The position numbers were made by a program, and so were the translations under genes. 64,000 nucleotides of DNA from assembly GCF_033708015.1 (NCBI RefSeq), contig NZ_CP137920.1, positions 3,968,001-4,032,000 on the forward strand, read 5' to 3'. Source of the DNA: Proteus vulgaris (GTDB taxonomy: Bacteria; Pseudomonadota; Gammaproteobacteria; Enterobacterales; Enterobacteriaceae). Below the pieces are notes generated by a model. The model was not told the origin of the DNA, ran no database searches, and saw only the letters and a list, made by a program, of their open reading frames with translations. The number at the start of each line of letters is the position of its first letter. Position 1 is the first letter of the stretch. Below, in pieces: positions 17,542 through 26,945 of the stretch.

Positions 17542-18897
17542 TTAATGAGAGGCTTTTTCTAACTCTGTAATTGCTTTAGCAAAATTAGGTAGATGTGCTT
17601 TATGCGCTAATAACATCTCTCGTGTAAGGACTTCTGCATCTTTATCTGAAAGTACTAACGGTGTTAAATTCATCGCTAATAAAGCATCATTTAATTCACC
17701 ACTGATAGCCGCTTTGCTGGCCGCGATCTCAAAGGCTTTGATGGTATGAATTAATCCCATCACTTTTTCATCAAAATGCGTTAAACGTGGATGAGGTTTA
17801 GCGCCATCACGTCCTAAAATAGCAGTCACCTCAATTGACCAATCTGCTGGAATATTATCAATATGGCCATGATGAGGAATATTCACATAATGCTCAGCAT
17901 GTTTATCATTATAAATAGCATTTATCACTTCGCACGCCGCATCAGAGTAATAAGCACCGCCACGTAATTCCAACTCTTTCGGTTTGATATTTAAATCAGG
18001 ATCTTTATACAACTCAAACAGTTGCTTTTCGACTTTTTGTACGACTTTAGCGCGAGCGCCCCCTTTATAGTATTCACCCATTTCAATCGCTAACATCTCT
18101 TTTTGCTTGAAGTAATACAGTAAATAAGAGCATGGCAGCATATTAAGAGAGCGGATCAACCCTTCACTAAAAGGTAAGTCAAAAATATTTTTTACAGAGC
18201 CCGCGGTTAAGGTTCCTGAAGCCACACCGTCCAATAATTCAGGAAAACGGGATTGACCATTAACAATAACGTCTTTAATAAACACCATGTGATTTAAACC
18301 AAATAAATCAATAGAGAGTTCATCTTTATCCGTTAACTTCAAAACATCGGTAATAAACATTTTCATACCGATTGGGATATTACAAACCCCAATAAATTTC
18401 TTAAAATTGGTATGACGATAAACGGCTTCTGTTACCATTCCTGCTGGATTCGTAAAGTTGATGATCCACGCATTAGGGCAAATTTCTTCAACATCCTTAA
18501 TAATATCGAAAATAACAGGGATAGTGCGTAAACCCTTAAATAGCCCCCCAGCACCATTAGTCTCTTGCCCTAAATAGCCATGACTTAAAGGAATAGATTC
18601 ATCAAGCTCTCTTGCTTTCAATTGACCAACACGCAATTGTGTTGTGACAAAATCAGCCTCTTTTAATGCTTCACGGCGATTAAGGGTTTTATAAAGGGTT
18701 AAAGGAATACCTGCCTTTTTTACCATGCGCTGACAAAGCGCAAAAATAATATCAAGCTTCTCTTTTCCTTCTTCAATATCCACTAGCCATAATTCAGTGA
18801 TCGGTAGTTCATGATAGCGCTTAATAAAACCTTCTAATAATTCAGGCGTATAACTGCTTCCACCACCAATGGTAACAACTTTTAATTTATGACTCAT
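17542..18897 (-). CDS. chbF: 6-phospho-beta-glucosidase ChbF (GH4)
   Basis: 451 residues, the normal size for glycoside hydrolase family 4. The N-terminal NAD-binding loop reads VVTIGGGSSYTPELLEGF, and the Mn-coordinating Cys and His occur in GVCNIPIG and GLNHMVF. GH4 enzymes cleave 6-phospho-glycosides by an NAD+/Mn2+-dependent oxidation-elimination mechanism. Here the substrate is the phosphorylated, deacetylated chitobiose delivered by ChbABC and ChbG. A 160-bp gap containing two long palindromes separates it from chbR upstream, unlike the tight spacing of the other chb genes. Confidence 0.95.
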   Translation of the reverse strand: MSHKLKVVTIGGGSSYTPELLEGFIKRYHELPITELWLVDIEEGKEKLDIIFALCQRMVKKAGIPLTLYKTLNRREALKEADFVTTQLRVGQLKARELDESIPLSHGYLGQETNGAGGLFKGLRTIPVIFDIIKDVEEICPNAWIINFTNPAGMVTEAVYRHTNFKKFIGVCNIPIGMKMFITDVLKLTDKDELSIDLFGLNHMVFIKDVIVNGQSRFPELLDGVASGTLTAGSVKNIFDLPFSEGLIRSLNMLPCSYLLYYFKQKEMLAIEMGEYYKGGARAKVVQKVEKQLFELYKDPDLNIKPKELELRGGAYYSDAACEVINAIYNDKHAEHYVNIPHHGHIDNIPADWSIEVTAILGRDGAKPHPRLTHFDEKVMGLIHTIKAFEIAASKAAISGELNDALLAMNLTPLVLSDKDAEVLTREMLLAHKAHLPNFAKAITELEKASH

Positions 18898-18969
18898 AAA
18901 ATACTCCCATACAGCATAATAGTGCTGTTATTTGTGTATTAATGGCGAAATTAAGGCGTAAAGAACCAT

Positions 18970-18993
18970 GAAGAAAATAAGCTTATTTTCTTC
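18970..18993. repeat. 24-bp perfect palindrome in the chbR-chbF gap
   Basis: The arm GAAGAAAATAAG is followed by its exact complement, centred on AGCTT. In the minus-strand mRNA it can fold as a hairpin. No T run follows, so it is more likely an mRNA processing or stability element, or a protein-binding dyad, than a simple terminator. Confidence 0.7.
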
Positions 18994-19006
18994 TTTCTCT
19001 CTATTT

Positions 19007-19030
19007 CCAATAAAGGTTAACCTTTATTGG
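19007..19030. repeat. second 24-bp perfect palindrome in the chbR-chbF gap
   Basis: The arm CCAATAAAGGTT is followed by its exact complement, centred on GTTAAC, only 13 bp from the previous palindrome and 27 bp downstream of the chbR stop in the direction of transcription. Confidence 0.7.
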
Positions 19031-19057
19031 TTATTAACTTTTACGCTTAATAATGAA

Positions 19058-19915
19058 TTAGTTTGTTTCTTTAATACTGTATAAATTCTTCCGATAACTA
19101 TTAGGTGTCAGCGATGTTATTTTCTTAAATGTCTTAATAAATAAACTTGGACTGCTGTAACCCGCATCAAAAGCAATATCTGTTATCGAGTAGTTTGTAA
19201 TTTCCAATTGTTTTTTCGCAAAATTAATTCGAATATCATGAATAATTTGCATTGGTGTTTTATCGTAATAACGCCGAGTTGCTCGGGTTAAATATTCTTG
19301 TGATTTCCCTGATAACATCACCATATTAACCAGTGCATTTTCACCAAATTTTTGTTTGTCATGCATCTCGTTTACAGTGTCTCTCAGCCATAAGGGAATA
19401 TCGTCTTGCGTTCTGTTTTCTCGATGGTGTCGTAATCTATTCACCACATTAAAGGTGACCATTTCAATAAATTCATTAAATTCAGTATGGCGGAAGTTCA
19501 GGGAGCCAATAACAGATTCAATATAGGACAGAAACTCATTTTTCAATTCATAAACTTGTGAAGCAATAAAATAAGAAGGCAATAACGAGAGATAATGTTT
19601 ATCAAAAAAGGCTTTACTAATTCCCACATTTAAAATACGAGTTGCACCAAAATCATAAAAACTTTGATGATGAGAGCCGATGGGGATAAAAACAAAGTCA
19701 CCCCGCTCTAATAAAATCTTTTTACCATTAATCTCTTGATAATAGCGTCCTGTTAATACAATGGTGAATTCATAATAATCATGCTGATGCAGCCCACTGA
19801 CACTCTCTGTTTTATTATAAATAAAGACATGAAAGTTTTTGCCATTAAATAGCTGATCTTCATAGACCATGCGTATTTCGCTTTGTGCTCTCAATGACTC
19901 CACCACGGTATTCAT
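19058..19915 (-). CDS. chbR: AraC-family regulator ChbR
   Basis: 285 residues. The N-terminal cupin ([26 protein letters not shown]) binds the sugar effector. The C-terminal AraC DNA-binding domain has two helix-turn-helix motifs, the second showing the usual [22 protein letters not shown]. In E. coli ChbR represses the operon without substrate and, with CRP, activates it when mono-deacetylated chitobiose-6-phosphate is present. It starts 1 bp after the chbA stop, so the two are translationally linked. Position within chbBCARFG is conserved. Confidence 0.95.
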   Translation of the reverse strand: MNTVVESLRAQSEIRMVYEDQLFNGKNFHVFIYNKTESVSGLHQHDYYEFTIVLTGRYYQEINGKKILLERGDFVFIPIGSHHQSFYDFGATRILNVGISKAFFDKHYLSLLPSYFIASQVYELKNEFLSYIESVIGSLNFRHTEFNEFIEMVTFNVVNRLRHHRENRTQDDIPLWLRDTVNEMHDKQKFGENALVNMVMLSGKSQEYLTRATRRYYDKTPMQIIHDIRINFAKKQLEITNYSITDIAFDAGYSSPSLFIKTFKKITSLTPNSYRKNLYSIKETN

Positions 19916-19916
19916 C

Positions 19917-20267
19917 TTATTTTATCTTCTCATGTAACTCGATTAATTCTGTCACTAACTCCCTGGCTAACATCGATGTCATCAAATGATCTTGCGCATG
20001 GACTAATACCAAACTGACTTTTGTTTTTCCGACGCCTTGATCATCACCAATTAAACGCGTCTGTATTTTATGTGCTTCATTTAATGCTTCGCGAGATTGC
20101 TCCATTAATTTTTTAGCGCCATCAAAATCACCTTCTTTGGCTTTTTTTAATGCACCATAAGCCACACTACGCGCTTGGCCTGAGTTAATAATGAGCCCCA
20201 TAATGATCTCTTCAAATTCGTCATCGGTTGCACTGCTATCAACGGCATTTTCAATATCTAACATCAT
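19917..20267 (-). CDS. chbA: PTS chitobiose-specific EIIA (ChbA)
   Basis: 116 residues, a lactose/cellobiose-type IIA. The phosphoryl-accepting His lies in LVHAQDHLM near the C-terminus. The helical bundle includes [21 protein letters not shown], typical of the family. It passes phosphate from HPr to ChbB. It is soluble, third in the operon, and separated from chbC by a 58-bp gap with a stem-loop. Confidence 0.95.
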   Translation of the reverse strand: MMLDIENAVDSSATDDEFEEIIMGLIINSGQARSVAYGALKKAKEGDFDGAKKLMEQSREALNEAHKIQTRLIGDDQGVGKTKVSLVLVHAQDHLMTSMLARELVTELIELHEKIK

Positions 20268-20287
20268 CGTTCCTCTTTAACACTGGC

Positions 20288-20311
20288 AAGTGCAGAGAAA
20301 CCTCTGCACTT
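20288..20311 (-). other. intercistronic stem-loop between chbC and chbA
   Basis: A perfect 10-bp stem AAGTGCAGAG / CTCTGCACTT with a 4-nt loop and no T run. It probably stabilises or processes the polycistronic mRNA, or acts as a weak attenuator. Confidence 0.55.
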
Positions 20312-20325
20312 GTGTTTTCTATCAC

Positions 20326-21684
20326 TTAAAATTTCAACGCATTGGCAATATCTTCTTCACTTTCTTCTTTTTCAATTTCAGTTTGCGCTTTATTTGAAAT
20401 AATCACGAAAGGAAGATAAATCAGTGTGGCAACCCCCAAGTTAAACAGTGCTAATAACAGTGCCGCAATACTACCGTTGGTATTAAAGAAGGCACCTAGC
20501 CCGGTTGGCATTGTCCACGGTGCAATATTTGTTACTGGTGGGATTATCCCTAAGTAATAAGCCGTCACCGTAATTGCAGCAAGAATAGGCTGAATAAGAA
20601 TAAAGGGAATAAACATGACTGGGTTCATAATCACAGGTAGACCAAAAATAATCGGTTCGTTAATTTGGAATAAACCTGCTGGTAATGCCAGTTTTGCCAC
20701 TTGGCGATGATCGGCACGACGAGATGCAATAAAGATAGCCAAAATAAGCCCCAATGTTGCCCCTGTTCCCCCTAAGAAGATAAAGGAATCTAACATAGGT
20801 TTCGCCCAGAGATGGAACGTTTTACCTGCCGCGAGCGCCGCTTCCACTGAACCGTATTCAGTATAAATTGAGACGTTCTCTAACGCCCAAGGCGTCATAA
20901 TGCCACTATCAAGTGCTGCAAGTGCAAGAGAACCATGAATACCAAAGAACCACAGTAGAGAGGTGAAGATAACGTAAGCCCAACCCACCACAGAGCCCAT
21001 TGATGCTAATGGTGTTGAGATAGAATCTAAAATAATTTGATGGAAGTTCGTCTCATACGTCGCTAATCCCCACGAAACGACCCCCATAACTGATAGAATA
21101 ATAAAGCCGGGAATTAATGCAGAGAATGAGCGTGAAACAGAGGCTGGCACGCTATCTGGTAAACGGATAACCCAGTTGCGACGCACAATAAAGGTAAACA
21201 TCTCAGCTACAACAAGACCAATAATGATACCAGAAATAATATTGGCACCACCTAACCAGTTAGCACCTACTGCATAAGCGCCACCTGCGTTATAAGGTGT
21301 TACGGTCATAAAGGCGGCAATAGAAAGTAAGCCTGCCGCAATTGGATCAACTTTACGCTCTTCAGCTAAAGCCATTCCAATAAAGAAGGGGGCCATCAAC
21401 GACATGATCCCCAATGTACCGTTATAGACATTCCCTCCTATGGCTTTAAAACCATTGAGTGTTTCTATTGTGGATGCATCAAGGCGGATACCTAAAGAAT
21501 AAAAAAAGGAGCCATCACCAAAACTAAGAAAGACGTTATTGATAAGTACAAACATTGCCCCTGCAAGGGTTAACGGCATTAAACGAATAAAGCCATTTTT
21601 AATCGCATTGACGTGAGGTTGCTTTCCAATTTTAACCGCAAAAGGAAGGAGTACCTTTTCAAGTGAACCAATAAACTTACTCAT
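20326..21684 (-). CDS. chbC: PTS chitobiose-specific EIIC (ChbC)
   Basis: 452 residues with about ten hydrophobic segments, the membrane channel of the lactose/cellobiose PTS family. Characteristic segments are [19 protein letters not shown] near the N-terminus and [18 protein letters not shown], containing the conserved substrate-site Glu and Pro residues. It imports chitobiose, which is phosphorylated by ChbB on entry. It lies 94 bp downstream of chbB and shares its promoter. Confidence 0.95.
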   Translation of the reverse strand: MSKFIGSLEKVLLPFAVKIGKQPHVNAIKNGFIRLMPLTLAGAMFVLINNVFLSFGDGSFFYSLGIRLDASTIETLNGFKAIGGNVYNGTLGIMSLMAPFFIGMALAEERKVDPIAAGLLSIAAFMTVTPYNAGGAYAVGANWLGGANIISGIIIGLVVAEMFTFIVRRNWVIRLPDSVPASVSRSFSALIPGFIILSVMGVVSWGLATYETNFHQIILDSISTPLASMGSVVGWAYVIFTSLLWFFGIHGSLALAALDSGIMTPWALENVSIYTEYGSVEAALAAGKTFHLWAKPMLDSFIFLGGTGATLGLILAIFIASRRADHRQVAKLALPAGLFQINEPIIFGLPVIMNPVMFIPFILIQPILAAITVTAYYLGIIPPVTNIAPWTMPTGLGAFFNTNGSIAALLLALFNLGVATLIYLPFVIISNKAQTEIEKEESEEDIANALKF

Positions 21685-21778
21685 AGAAAAATACCCTTAA
21701 AATGCCGCTAATTGCTCGGCTTGCTGAAAAATTCGCTCTTTGACTGGAATAGAAATAATAAAAAATAAAAAAATAGAA

Positions 21779-22105
21779 TTAATTTGTTGTTGCAGATGCT
21801 TTTTTAATAGAGGCGACAGCGGCTTTTAACACACCTAAACCATCTACTTTTCCATATAACAAAGAATCGATCACTTCGACCGGTTTATTCGGGAGTAATT
21901 TTTGGATATCAGGCAACATCCAGCTAATTTGTGGTCCAAGTAAAATCAGATCTGCATCCTGTCCTTTTTGTGCCGCTAAGGTTTCAGGAAATGCTTCAAT
22001 GACCACGGGTACCTCATATTTTTCTGCTTGTGCTCGCATTTTGGTCACGAGAAGAGATGTTGACATGCCAGCAGAACAAAATAAGTAAATATATTTCTTT
22101 TGCAT
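21779..22105 (-). CDS. chbB: PTS chitobiose-specific EIIB (ChbB)
   Basis: 108 residues. The active-site phospho-cysteine sits in the N-terminal P-loop-like turn [11 protein letters not shown] (Cys10), as in all lactose/cellobiose IIB proteins. It accepts phosphate from ChbA and passes it to the incoming sugar. It is the first gene of the operon, with the regulatory region upstream at 22106-22400. Confidence 0.95.
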   Translation of the reverse strand: MQKKYIYLFCSAGMSTSLLVTKMRAQAEKYEVPVVIEAFPETLAAQKGQDADLILLGPQISWMLPDIQKLLPNKPVEVIDSLLYGKVDGLGVLKAAVASIKKASATTN

Positions 22106-22229
22106 AAAACCCTCTTGAATTGGTAACGATTGACCCTAGAGATAATAAGACTTTCTCTTGTGCATTCATTACTGTGTCAGTACAGAAACCGAAGTAAGAT
22201 TAAAATAAGGATTGTTTCTGCTTGAATGA

Positions 22230-22314
22230 AGTATACGCAATGATACTAGTTAACGATATTTCTTATAGGTCCAGAATTGTCTCTCCTTGACCTGCTCTTT
22301 TGACACTCTTCACA
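22230..22314 (-). promoter_or_regulatory. putative chb promoter with CRP site
   Basis: On the minus strand TGTGAAGAGTGTCAAA (22314-22299) matches the CRP consensus TGTGA-N6-TCACA at 9 of 10 arm positions. A TATACT -10 box lies at 22235-22230, which would place the CRP centre about 83 bp upstream of the transcription start, a class I distance. No good -35 box is seen, as expected for a CRP/ChbR-dependent promoter. The rest of 22106-22558 shows no ORF. Confidence 0.5.
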
Positions 22315-22430
22315 AATTGAGTAAATAATCTGAAGAGTTCTTTCACGTCACGAAATTTGTCTTTCTTATTAACCGTTATGATCATTCGCAACATTTCGCC
22401 ATTTTAGTCAAGTTAATTCTTTATTATTAT

Positions 22431-22449
22431 GAGAATGTGAATTAGTATC
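22431..22449 (+). promoter_or_regulatory. putative Fur box of the siderophore transporter operon
   Basis: GAGAATGTGAATTAGTATC matches the 19-bp Fur consensus GATAATGATAATCATTATC at 14 positions. It lies 110 bp upstream of the binding-protein start, which implies repression in iron-replete cells. Confidence 0.55.
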
Positions 22450-22558
22450 ATTACTCTTTATGTTTTTGATGGTATTATCGTCTTCTTTGTGGATCGACAT
22501 TTAGGCCACTGCGGTAAAGATCCGTGTTATTTCGTATTGCAACAATATGGGAAAGAGA

Positions 22559-23530
22559 ATGTTTAAAAAGTCATTAAGCCCACTGTTTTTACTGCTTTCT
22601 TCACTTGTTATCGCTGGTTGTGATAATGCTCAAGACACATCAACAGCACAATCAGCAGAGAAACAAACTCTCACGATTGAACATTTCCAAGGGACCACTG
22701 AAATCCCTGCACACCCACAAAAAGTGGTTGTGATGAATATGGAAACACTCGATATTATTGATGCATTAGGTGTTTCTATTGTGGGTCTTCCACAAACGAA
22801 TGTTCATTTACCAAAATTCTTAGAGAAATACACCAATCCGAACGACTATATCAATGAAGGTGCATTATTTGAGCCGAACTATGAAAAACTCAGTACAACA
22901 GCACCTGATTTAATTTTAAGTGGTAGTCGTGCTCGTGATGCGTATGCAAAATTAAGTGAAATTGCCCCTGCGATTTCGATGGATATCGATCCTAAACGTT
23001 TCGTTGAAAGCCTTGCCGAGCGCACAACAACATTAGGTCAAATTTTTGGCAAAGAAGAACAAGCCAAAAAATTACTGGCTGATTTCCATAGCAAAATTGA
23101 TACCGTAAAAACCAAAACGCCAGACGCAGGTAAAGCAATGGTCGTTTTAGTCAGTGGCGGTAAAATTTCGGCTTATGGTCCAGGCTCTCGCTTTGGCTTT
23201 ATCTATGATGTATTAGGTTTTGAACCCGCTTATGTTTTTGATAGCCCAGGTTCACACGGCAACATCGTTAACTCTGAATTACTGTTAAAACTTAACCCAG
23301 ACTGGATGTTTGTTATTGATCGTGATGCCGCAATTGGTCGTGAAGATTCACAACCTGCTCAACAAGTTCTTGATAATGCTCTGGTCAGAAAAGTAAATGC
23401 TTGGAATAAAGACCAAGTTATCTATCTTGATGCAAGTTCCATTTATATCTCTGGCGGGATCCAAACATACTCTCGCTTAATGGATACAATTAATCAGGCA
23501 TTGGATCAAAAAAATAAAGTAACTGAATGA
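22559..23530 (+). CDS. iron-siderophore ABC transporter, lipoprotein substrate-binding protein (FatB/CeuE/VctP-like)
   Basis: 323 residues from ATG 22559, preceded by GGAAAGAG; an in-frame ATG at 22547 lies inside that ribosome site. The lipobox VIAGC gives Cys21 as the acylated residue with Asp at +2, the signal that keeps lipoproteins in the inner membrane. Family III binding-protein landmarks: VVVMNMETLDIIDALGV, EPNYEKLSTTAPDLILSGSR and the C-terminal SGGIQTYSRLMDTI. It presents ferric-siderophore to the two permeases downstream. The best family match from memory is the catecholate-type FatB/CeuE/VctP group; the exact siderophore is not determined. The stop overlaps the next start (ATGA). 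Confidence 0.88.
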   Translation: MFKKSLSPLFLLLSSLVIAGCDNAQDTSTAQSAEKQTLTIEHFQGTTEIPAHPQKVVVMNMETLDIIDALGVSIVGLPQTNVHLPKFLEKYTNPNDYINEGALFEPNYEKLSTTAPDLILSGSRARDAYAKLSEIAPAISMDIDPKRFVESLAERTTTLGQIFGKEEQAKKLLADFHSKIDTVKTKTPDAGKAMVVLVSGGKISAYGPGSRFGFIYDVLGFEPAYVFDSPGSHGNIVNSELLLKLNPDWMFVIDRDAAIGREDSQPAQQVLDNALVRKVNAWNKDQVIYLDASSIYISGGIQTYSRLMDTINQALDQKNKVTE

Positions 23531-24489
23531 AAACGTTCCATTTATCATTGGGGATAGGCGTCATCGCTATCCTCTCAATGATCAGCCTATTTGTCGGTGC
23601 AGGAGATATTACTCCTGCTTCGCTGTTTTCTGATCCCGATATGCGCGATATCTTCTTTATCAGCCGTGTTCCGAGAACCCTATCATTATTACTCGCCGGT
23701 GGTGCCATTAGTGTTGCAGGTTTAATCATGCAACTGCTTACGCAAAATCGTTTCGTTGAGCCCTCTCTTGCTGGCACAACGCAATCTGCAAGTCTTGGAT
23801 TATTAGTCGTCATGCTGCTCTTTCCCGCAGCGAGTATCTTTACCAAAATGATGGTCGCCACTGTTTTTGCCCTTTTGGGGACGTTACTATTTATGTTGCT
23901 TTTACAAAGGATCACCTTAAAAACAGCGCTAATAGTTCCTTTAGTTGGCATTATGCTCAGTGCGGTTATTGGCGCACTCACCATCTTCTTAGCCGTGTAT
24001 TTCGATTTACTGCAATCATTAGATGCATGGACAAGTGGCGATTTTTCAAGTGTATTGCAAGGTCGTTATGAACTGTTATGGCTTGTTGGCGCTCTTGCCT
24101 TAATGGCATGTTGGGTTGCAGATAGTTTTACTGTGGCTGGAATGGGCCGAGAGTTCTCGATTAACGTGGGACTGAATTACCGCAAAATCATGATCATTGG
24201 ATTATCCATTATCGCGCTTATCAGTGGTGTCGTGGTTTCTGTTGTGGGTGCATTGCCTTTCCTTGGTTTAATTGTGCCCAATCTGGTGAGCTTAGTAATG
24301 GGGGATAATATACGCAAAACCATCCCTTGGGTCTGCTTAAGTGGTGGTGGGATTGTTTTACTGTGTGATGTGATTGGTCGCCTTATTCGCTACCCATTTG
24401 AAATTCCTGCCAGCGTTATTTTAGGCGCTGTGGGTGCCGTTATTTTCCTTTTCTTACTACTAAAGCAGCAACGTTATGCAAAAAGTTAA
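23527..24489 (+). CDS. iron-siderophore ABC transporter permease (FecCD family, first)
   Basis: 320 residues and about nine or ten membrane spans. FecCD-family landmarks: FFISRVPRTLSLLLAGGAI near the N-terminus, then FVEPSLAGTTQSASLG, and the coupling-helix region ALPFLGLIVPNLVSLVMGDN. It overlaps the binding-protein gene by 4 bp and the second permease by 14 bp. It forms the heterodimeric channel with the next gene. Resembles CeuB/VctD. Confidence 0.9.
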   Translation: MKTFHLSLGIGVIAILSMISLFVGAGDITPASLFSDPDMRDIFFISRVPRTLSLLLAGGAISVAGLIMQLLTQNRFVEPSLAGTTQSASLGLLVVMLLFPAASIFTKMMVATVFALLGTLLFMLLLQRITLKTALIVPLVGIMLSAVIGALTIFLAVYFDLLQSLDAWTSGDFSSVLQGRYELLWLVGALALMACWVADSFTVAGMGREFSINVGLNYRKIMIIGLSIIALISGVVVSVVGALPFLGLIVPNLVSLVMGDNIRKTIPWVCLSGGGIVLLCDVIGRLIRYPFEIPASVILGAVGAVIFLFLLLKQQRYAKS

Positions 24490-25483
24490 TTCATCCATAA
24501 TTAGCAAATGTACTGGCGCTGCCGAACATAAGAAAATGCGCCTTTCCCCCATGTCTCGTATCTGGTTATTATTAGGGGCATCGTTATTATCTATTGTGTT
24601 ATTTATGACGATAAACCTAAACGGCAATATCTCTTATATTCTGACGCATCGTGCTTACATTATTCTCACCATGATTGTGGTGGCATTTGCAGCGGGTGTT
24701 TCTACTATCCTGTTCCAAACCATTGCCAATAACCGTATTTTGACGCCTTCACTAATGGGATTAGAAGCCCTGTTCGTGTTGCTACAAACGGTGTTTGTCT
24801 TCTTTGAAGGCGATATGCCAGCCTCATGGATGCTGAATCTATCAAAGTTTTTCTTAGAATCGACATTGCTAGTGCTATTTTCCGTTGTACTCTACCGCTG
24901 GCTGTTTAGTTCTGTACGTTTTAACATCAATTTAGTCCTCATGATTGGGATTATTTTAGGAACACTATTTCGTAGTTCAGCTACGCTATTACAACGCTTG
25001 ATGGATCCTAATGAGTTTTCCATTTTACAAAGTCGCATGTTTGCCACATTCACTCGTGCCACTCCTGATCTTATCTTTTGTGCCTTAGCCATTATCGTTG
25101 TCGTCGGTATCTTACTGTGGCGAATGCGCTATAGTTTTGATGTCATGGCATTAGGCCAAGCAAATGCCATTAACCTTGGTATTAATTACCGCAAACAGAC
25201 CACTTATATCCTGTTACTGATTTCTGTTTTAGTTGCCGTTTCTACTGCTTTAGTTGGTCCGTTAACCTTCTTGGGTTTAATTGTGGCTAACCTTGCTTAT
25301 CATATCAGTGGCAGTAGCCAACACCGTTTCTTGATGCCTGTTGCCTTCCTATTGGGGACTATTGCCTTAATCGGCGGACAACTGGTTTTAGAATATGGCT
25401 TAAAAATGACAGGAACACTTTCTGTTGTGATTGAGTTTGTTGGTGGGATGTTCTTTATCTATTTGGTGTTAAGAAGACTTTAA
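24476..25483 (+). CDS. iron-siderophore ABC transporter permease (FecCD family, second)
   Basis: 335 residues, FecCD family. Landmarks are TILFQTIANNRILTPSLMGLEALF and LVGPLTFLGLIVANLAYHISG. ATG 24476 lies inside the previous gene; internal ATGs at 24536 and 24551 would remove a hydrophilic 20-25-residue N-terminus with no family equivalent and may be the true start. Resembles CeuC/VctG. The ATPase gene begins 1 bp after the stop. Confidence 0.88.
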   Translation: MQKVNSSIISKCTGAAEHKKMRLSPMSRIWLLLGASLLSIVLFMTINLNGNISYILTHRAYIILTMIVVAFAAGVSTILFQTIANNRILTPSLMGLEALFVLLQTVFVFFEGDMPASWMLNLSKFFLESTLLVLFSVVLYRWLFSSVRFNINLVLMIGIILGTLFRSSATLLQRLMDPNEFSILQSRMFATFTRATPDLIFCALAIIVVVGILLWRMRYSFDVMALGQANAINLGINYRKQTTYILLLISVLVAVSTALVGPLTFLGLIVANLAYHISGSSQHRFLMPVAFLLGTIALIGGQLVLEYGLKMTGTLSVVIEFVGGMFFIYLVLRRL

Positions 25484-25484
25484 T

Positions 25485-26240
25485 ATGATTGAAATCAGCA
25501 AAATATCAAAACGTTATCAAGACACAACGGTTCTCGATAATATCACAACAACCATTCAACGTGGCGGTATTACTTCGATCATAGGCCCTAATGGCGCAGG
25601 TAAATCCACACTACTTTCGGTTATTGGGCGTTTATTACTTCCTGAAAGTGGCATGGTAAGCGTTAATGGTATGGATGTTGCGGCAACAGATAGCGATGTT
25701 CTTGCTAAAAATCTCTCAATACTGCGCCAAGAAAACCAGTTTGTCAGTCGTTTAACCGTAGAAGAATTAGTGAGTTTTGGGCGCTATCCTTACAGTAAAG
25801 GGCGTTTAACACTCGATGATAAGAAAGTCATTGATGAATCATTAGCCTTTTTAAATTTGACCGAGTTTCGTCATCGCTATCTAGATGAATTATCGGGCGG
25901 GCAACGTCAACGTACCTATGTTGCGATGGTGCTATGTCAAGACACAGAATATGTCATGCTTGACGAACCGCTGAATAATCTTGATATGAAACACGCGGTA
26001 ATAATGATGAAACTTCTGCGAAAAGCGGCGGATGAATTAGGAAAAACCATTATTATCGTTATTCATGATATCAATTTTGCCTCTGTTTATTCTGACTATA
26101 TTTTAGCCATGCGGAATGGAAAACTGTATTATCATGGTTCACCCAAAGAGATCATGAAAGCAGATATTATCGAAGATATTTTCGATACTCCCGTTGACGT
26201 TAAAGAGCTCGATAATAAGCTAATTGCTATGTATTACTAA
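25485..26240 (+). CDS. iron-siderophore ABC transporter ATP-binding protein
   Basis: 251 residues. Walker A GPNGAGKS, Q-loop region LRQENQF, signature LSGGQRQRTY, Walker B YVMLDEPLNNLD and switch His in VIHDINFA are all intact. It belongs to the FepC/FatE/CeuD class and powers uptake through the two preceding permeases. Last gene of the operon, followed by a strong terminator. Confidence 0.92.
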   Translation: MIEISKISKRYQDTTVLDNITTTIQRGGITSIIGPNGAGKSTLLSVIGRLLLPESGMVSVNGMDVAATDSDVLAKNLSILRQENQFVSRLTVEELVSFGRYPYSKGRLTLDDKKVIDESLAFLNLTEFRHRYLDELSGGQRQRTYVAMVLCQDTEYVMLDEPLNNLDMKHAVIMMKLLRKAADELGKTIIIVIHDINFASVYSDYILAMRNGKLYYHGSPKEIMKADIIEDIFDTPVDVKELDNKLIAMYY

Positions 26241-26266
26241 TTCCAACTAGCTTGATTCGCTTCAAT

Positions 26267-26307
26267 AAAAAGCATGTTGTTCTTCTCATTAACAACATGC
26301 TTTTTTT
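26267..26307 (+). terminator. terminator of the siderophore transporter operon
   Basis: An 11-bp stem AGCATGTTGTT (26271-26281) / AACAACATGCT (26291-26301) is followed by seven T. The A run on the left makes it usable on the opposite strand too, although the smvR stop lies within it. Confidence 0.85.
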
Positions 26308-26860
26308 ATTCTCTTTTTCCTTGCTGAAGTAACACCGAATCAATATCTTCAAAGATAGATTGCCACTCATTATCGTTAATATCCATTAAGCCTAAATAGC
26401 GTAATAGGAATGTGCCTTCTGTTGCTAAAAATGCCAATCGTGCACGTTTTCCAGCTTCTGTCGTCGTATCTATACCCGTTAATCGTTGCTGATACCACGC
26501 TTTTGTACTTTGCAAATATTCTGGCGTTTGTAGCAATGCCGCTAATAAACTTGCCCCTTTAGCAAAAGAGATTTGATCATGAGCCTGCGTGGCATAAATA
26601 TGTGCAGCGACGCGATTTTCAGATGAATCATCATTTTTAATAACTTCTTTAAATTTGGTTTCATAACTCTCTTCCCAATGCTCAAACATCGCATCAATCA
26701 TCGCTTCTTTACTGCTAAAACAGTATTGGACACCCCCTTTTGAAATGCCCATTCTTTTCGCCACTGTATCAATAGTGAGTGCTGCCGCACCTTGTTCCAT
26801 TACGATATCGAAGATTGTTTCTAACAACTTCTCCCTATCAATGGTTCTTTGACGTCCCAT
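26306..26860 (-). CDS. smvR: TetR-family repressor SmvR
   Basis: 184 residues from ATG 26860, which has GAGG 6 bp upstream; the open frame extends further back, but those codons cover the promoter/operator. The N-terminal TetR helix-turn-helix is clear (LTIDTVAKRMGISKGGVQYCF, about residues 27-47). The C-terminal ligand domain is of the type seen next to smvA. It is divergent from the efflux pump gene with an 85-bp shared promoter region containing a palindrome. In Klebsiella and Proteus the equivalent repressor controls smvA, and its loss raises tolerance to cationic biocides such as chlorhexidine (established knowledge). Confidence 0.85.
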   Translation of the reverse strand: MGRQRTIDREKLLETIFDIVMEQGAAALTIDTVAKRMGISKGGVQYCFSSKEAMIDAMFEHWEESYETKFKEVIKNDDSSENRVAAHIYATQAHDQISFAKGASLLAALLQTPEYLQSTKAWYQQRLTGIDTTTEAGKRARLAFLATEGTFLLRYLGLMDINDNEWQSIFEDIDSVLLQQGKRE

Positions 26861-26876
26861 AAAAAACCTCTTTTCA

Positions 26877-26888
26877 ATACGACCGTAT
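26877..26888. promoter_or_regulatory. probable SmvR operator
   Basis: The palindrome ATACG-AC-CGTAT lies between the divergent smvR and smvA genes, 17 bp upstream of the smvR ATG. It is the only clear dyad in the intergenic region. Confidence 0.5.
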
Positions 26889-26945
26889 GGATTTATATTA
26901 TAGCTGCTAGTAAAAATAATACACATAAAAATAACTGAGATTTCT

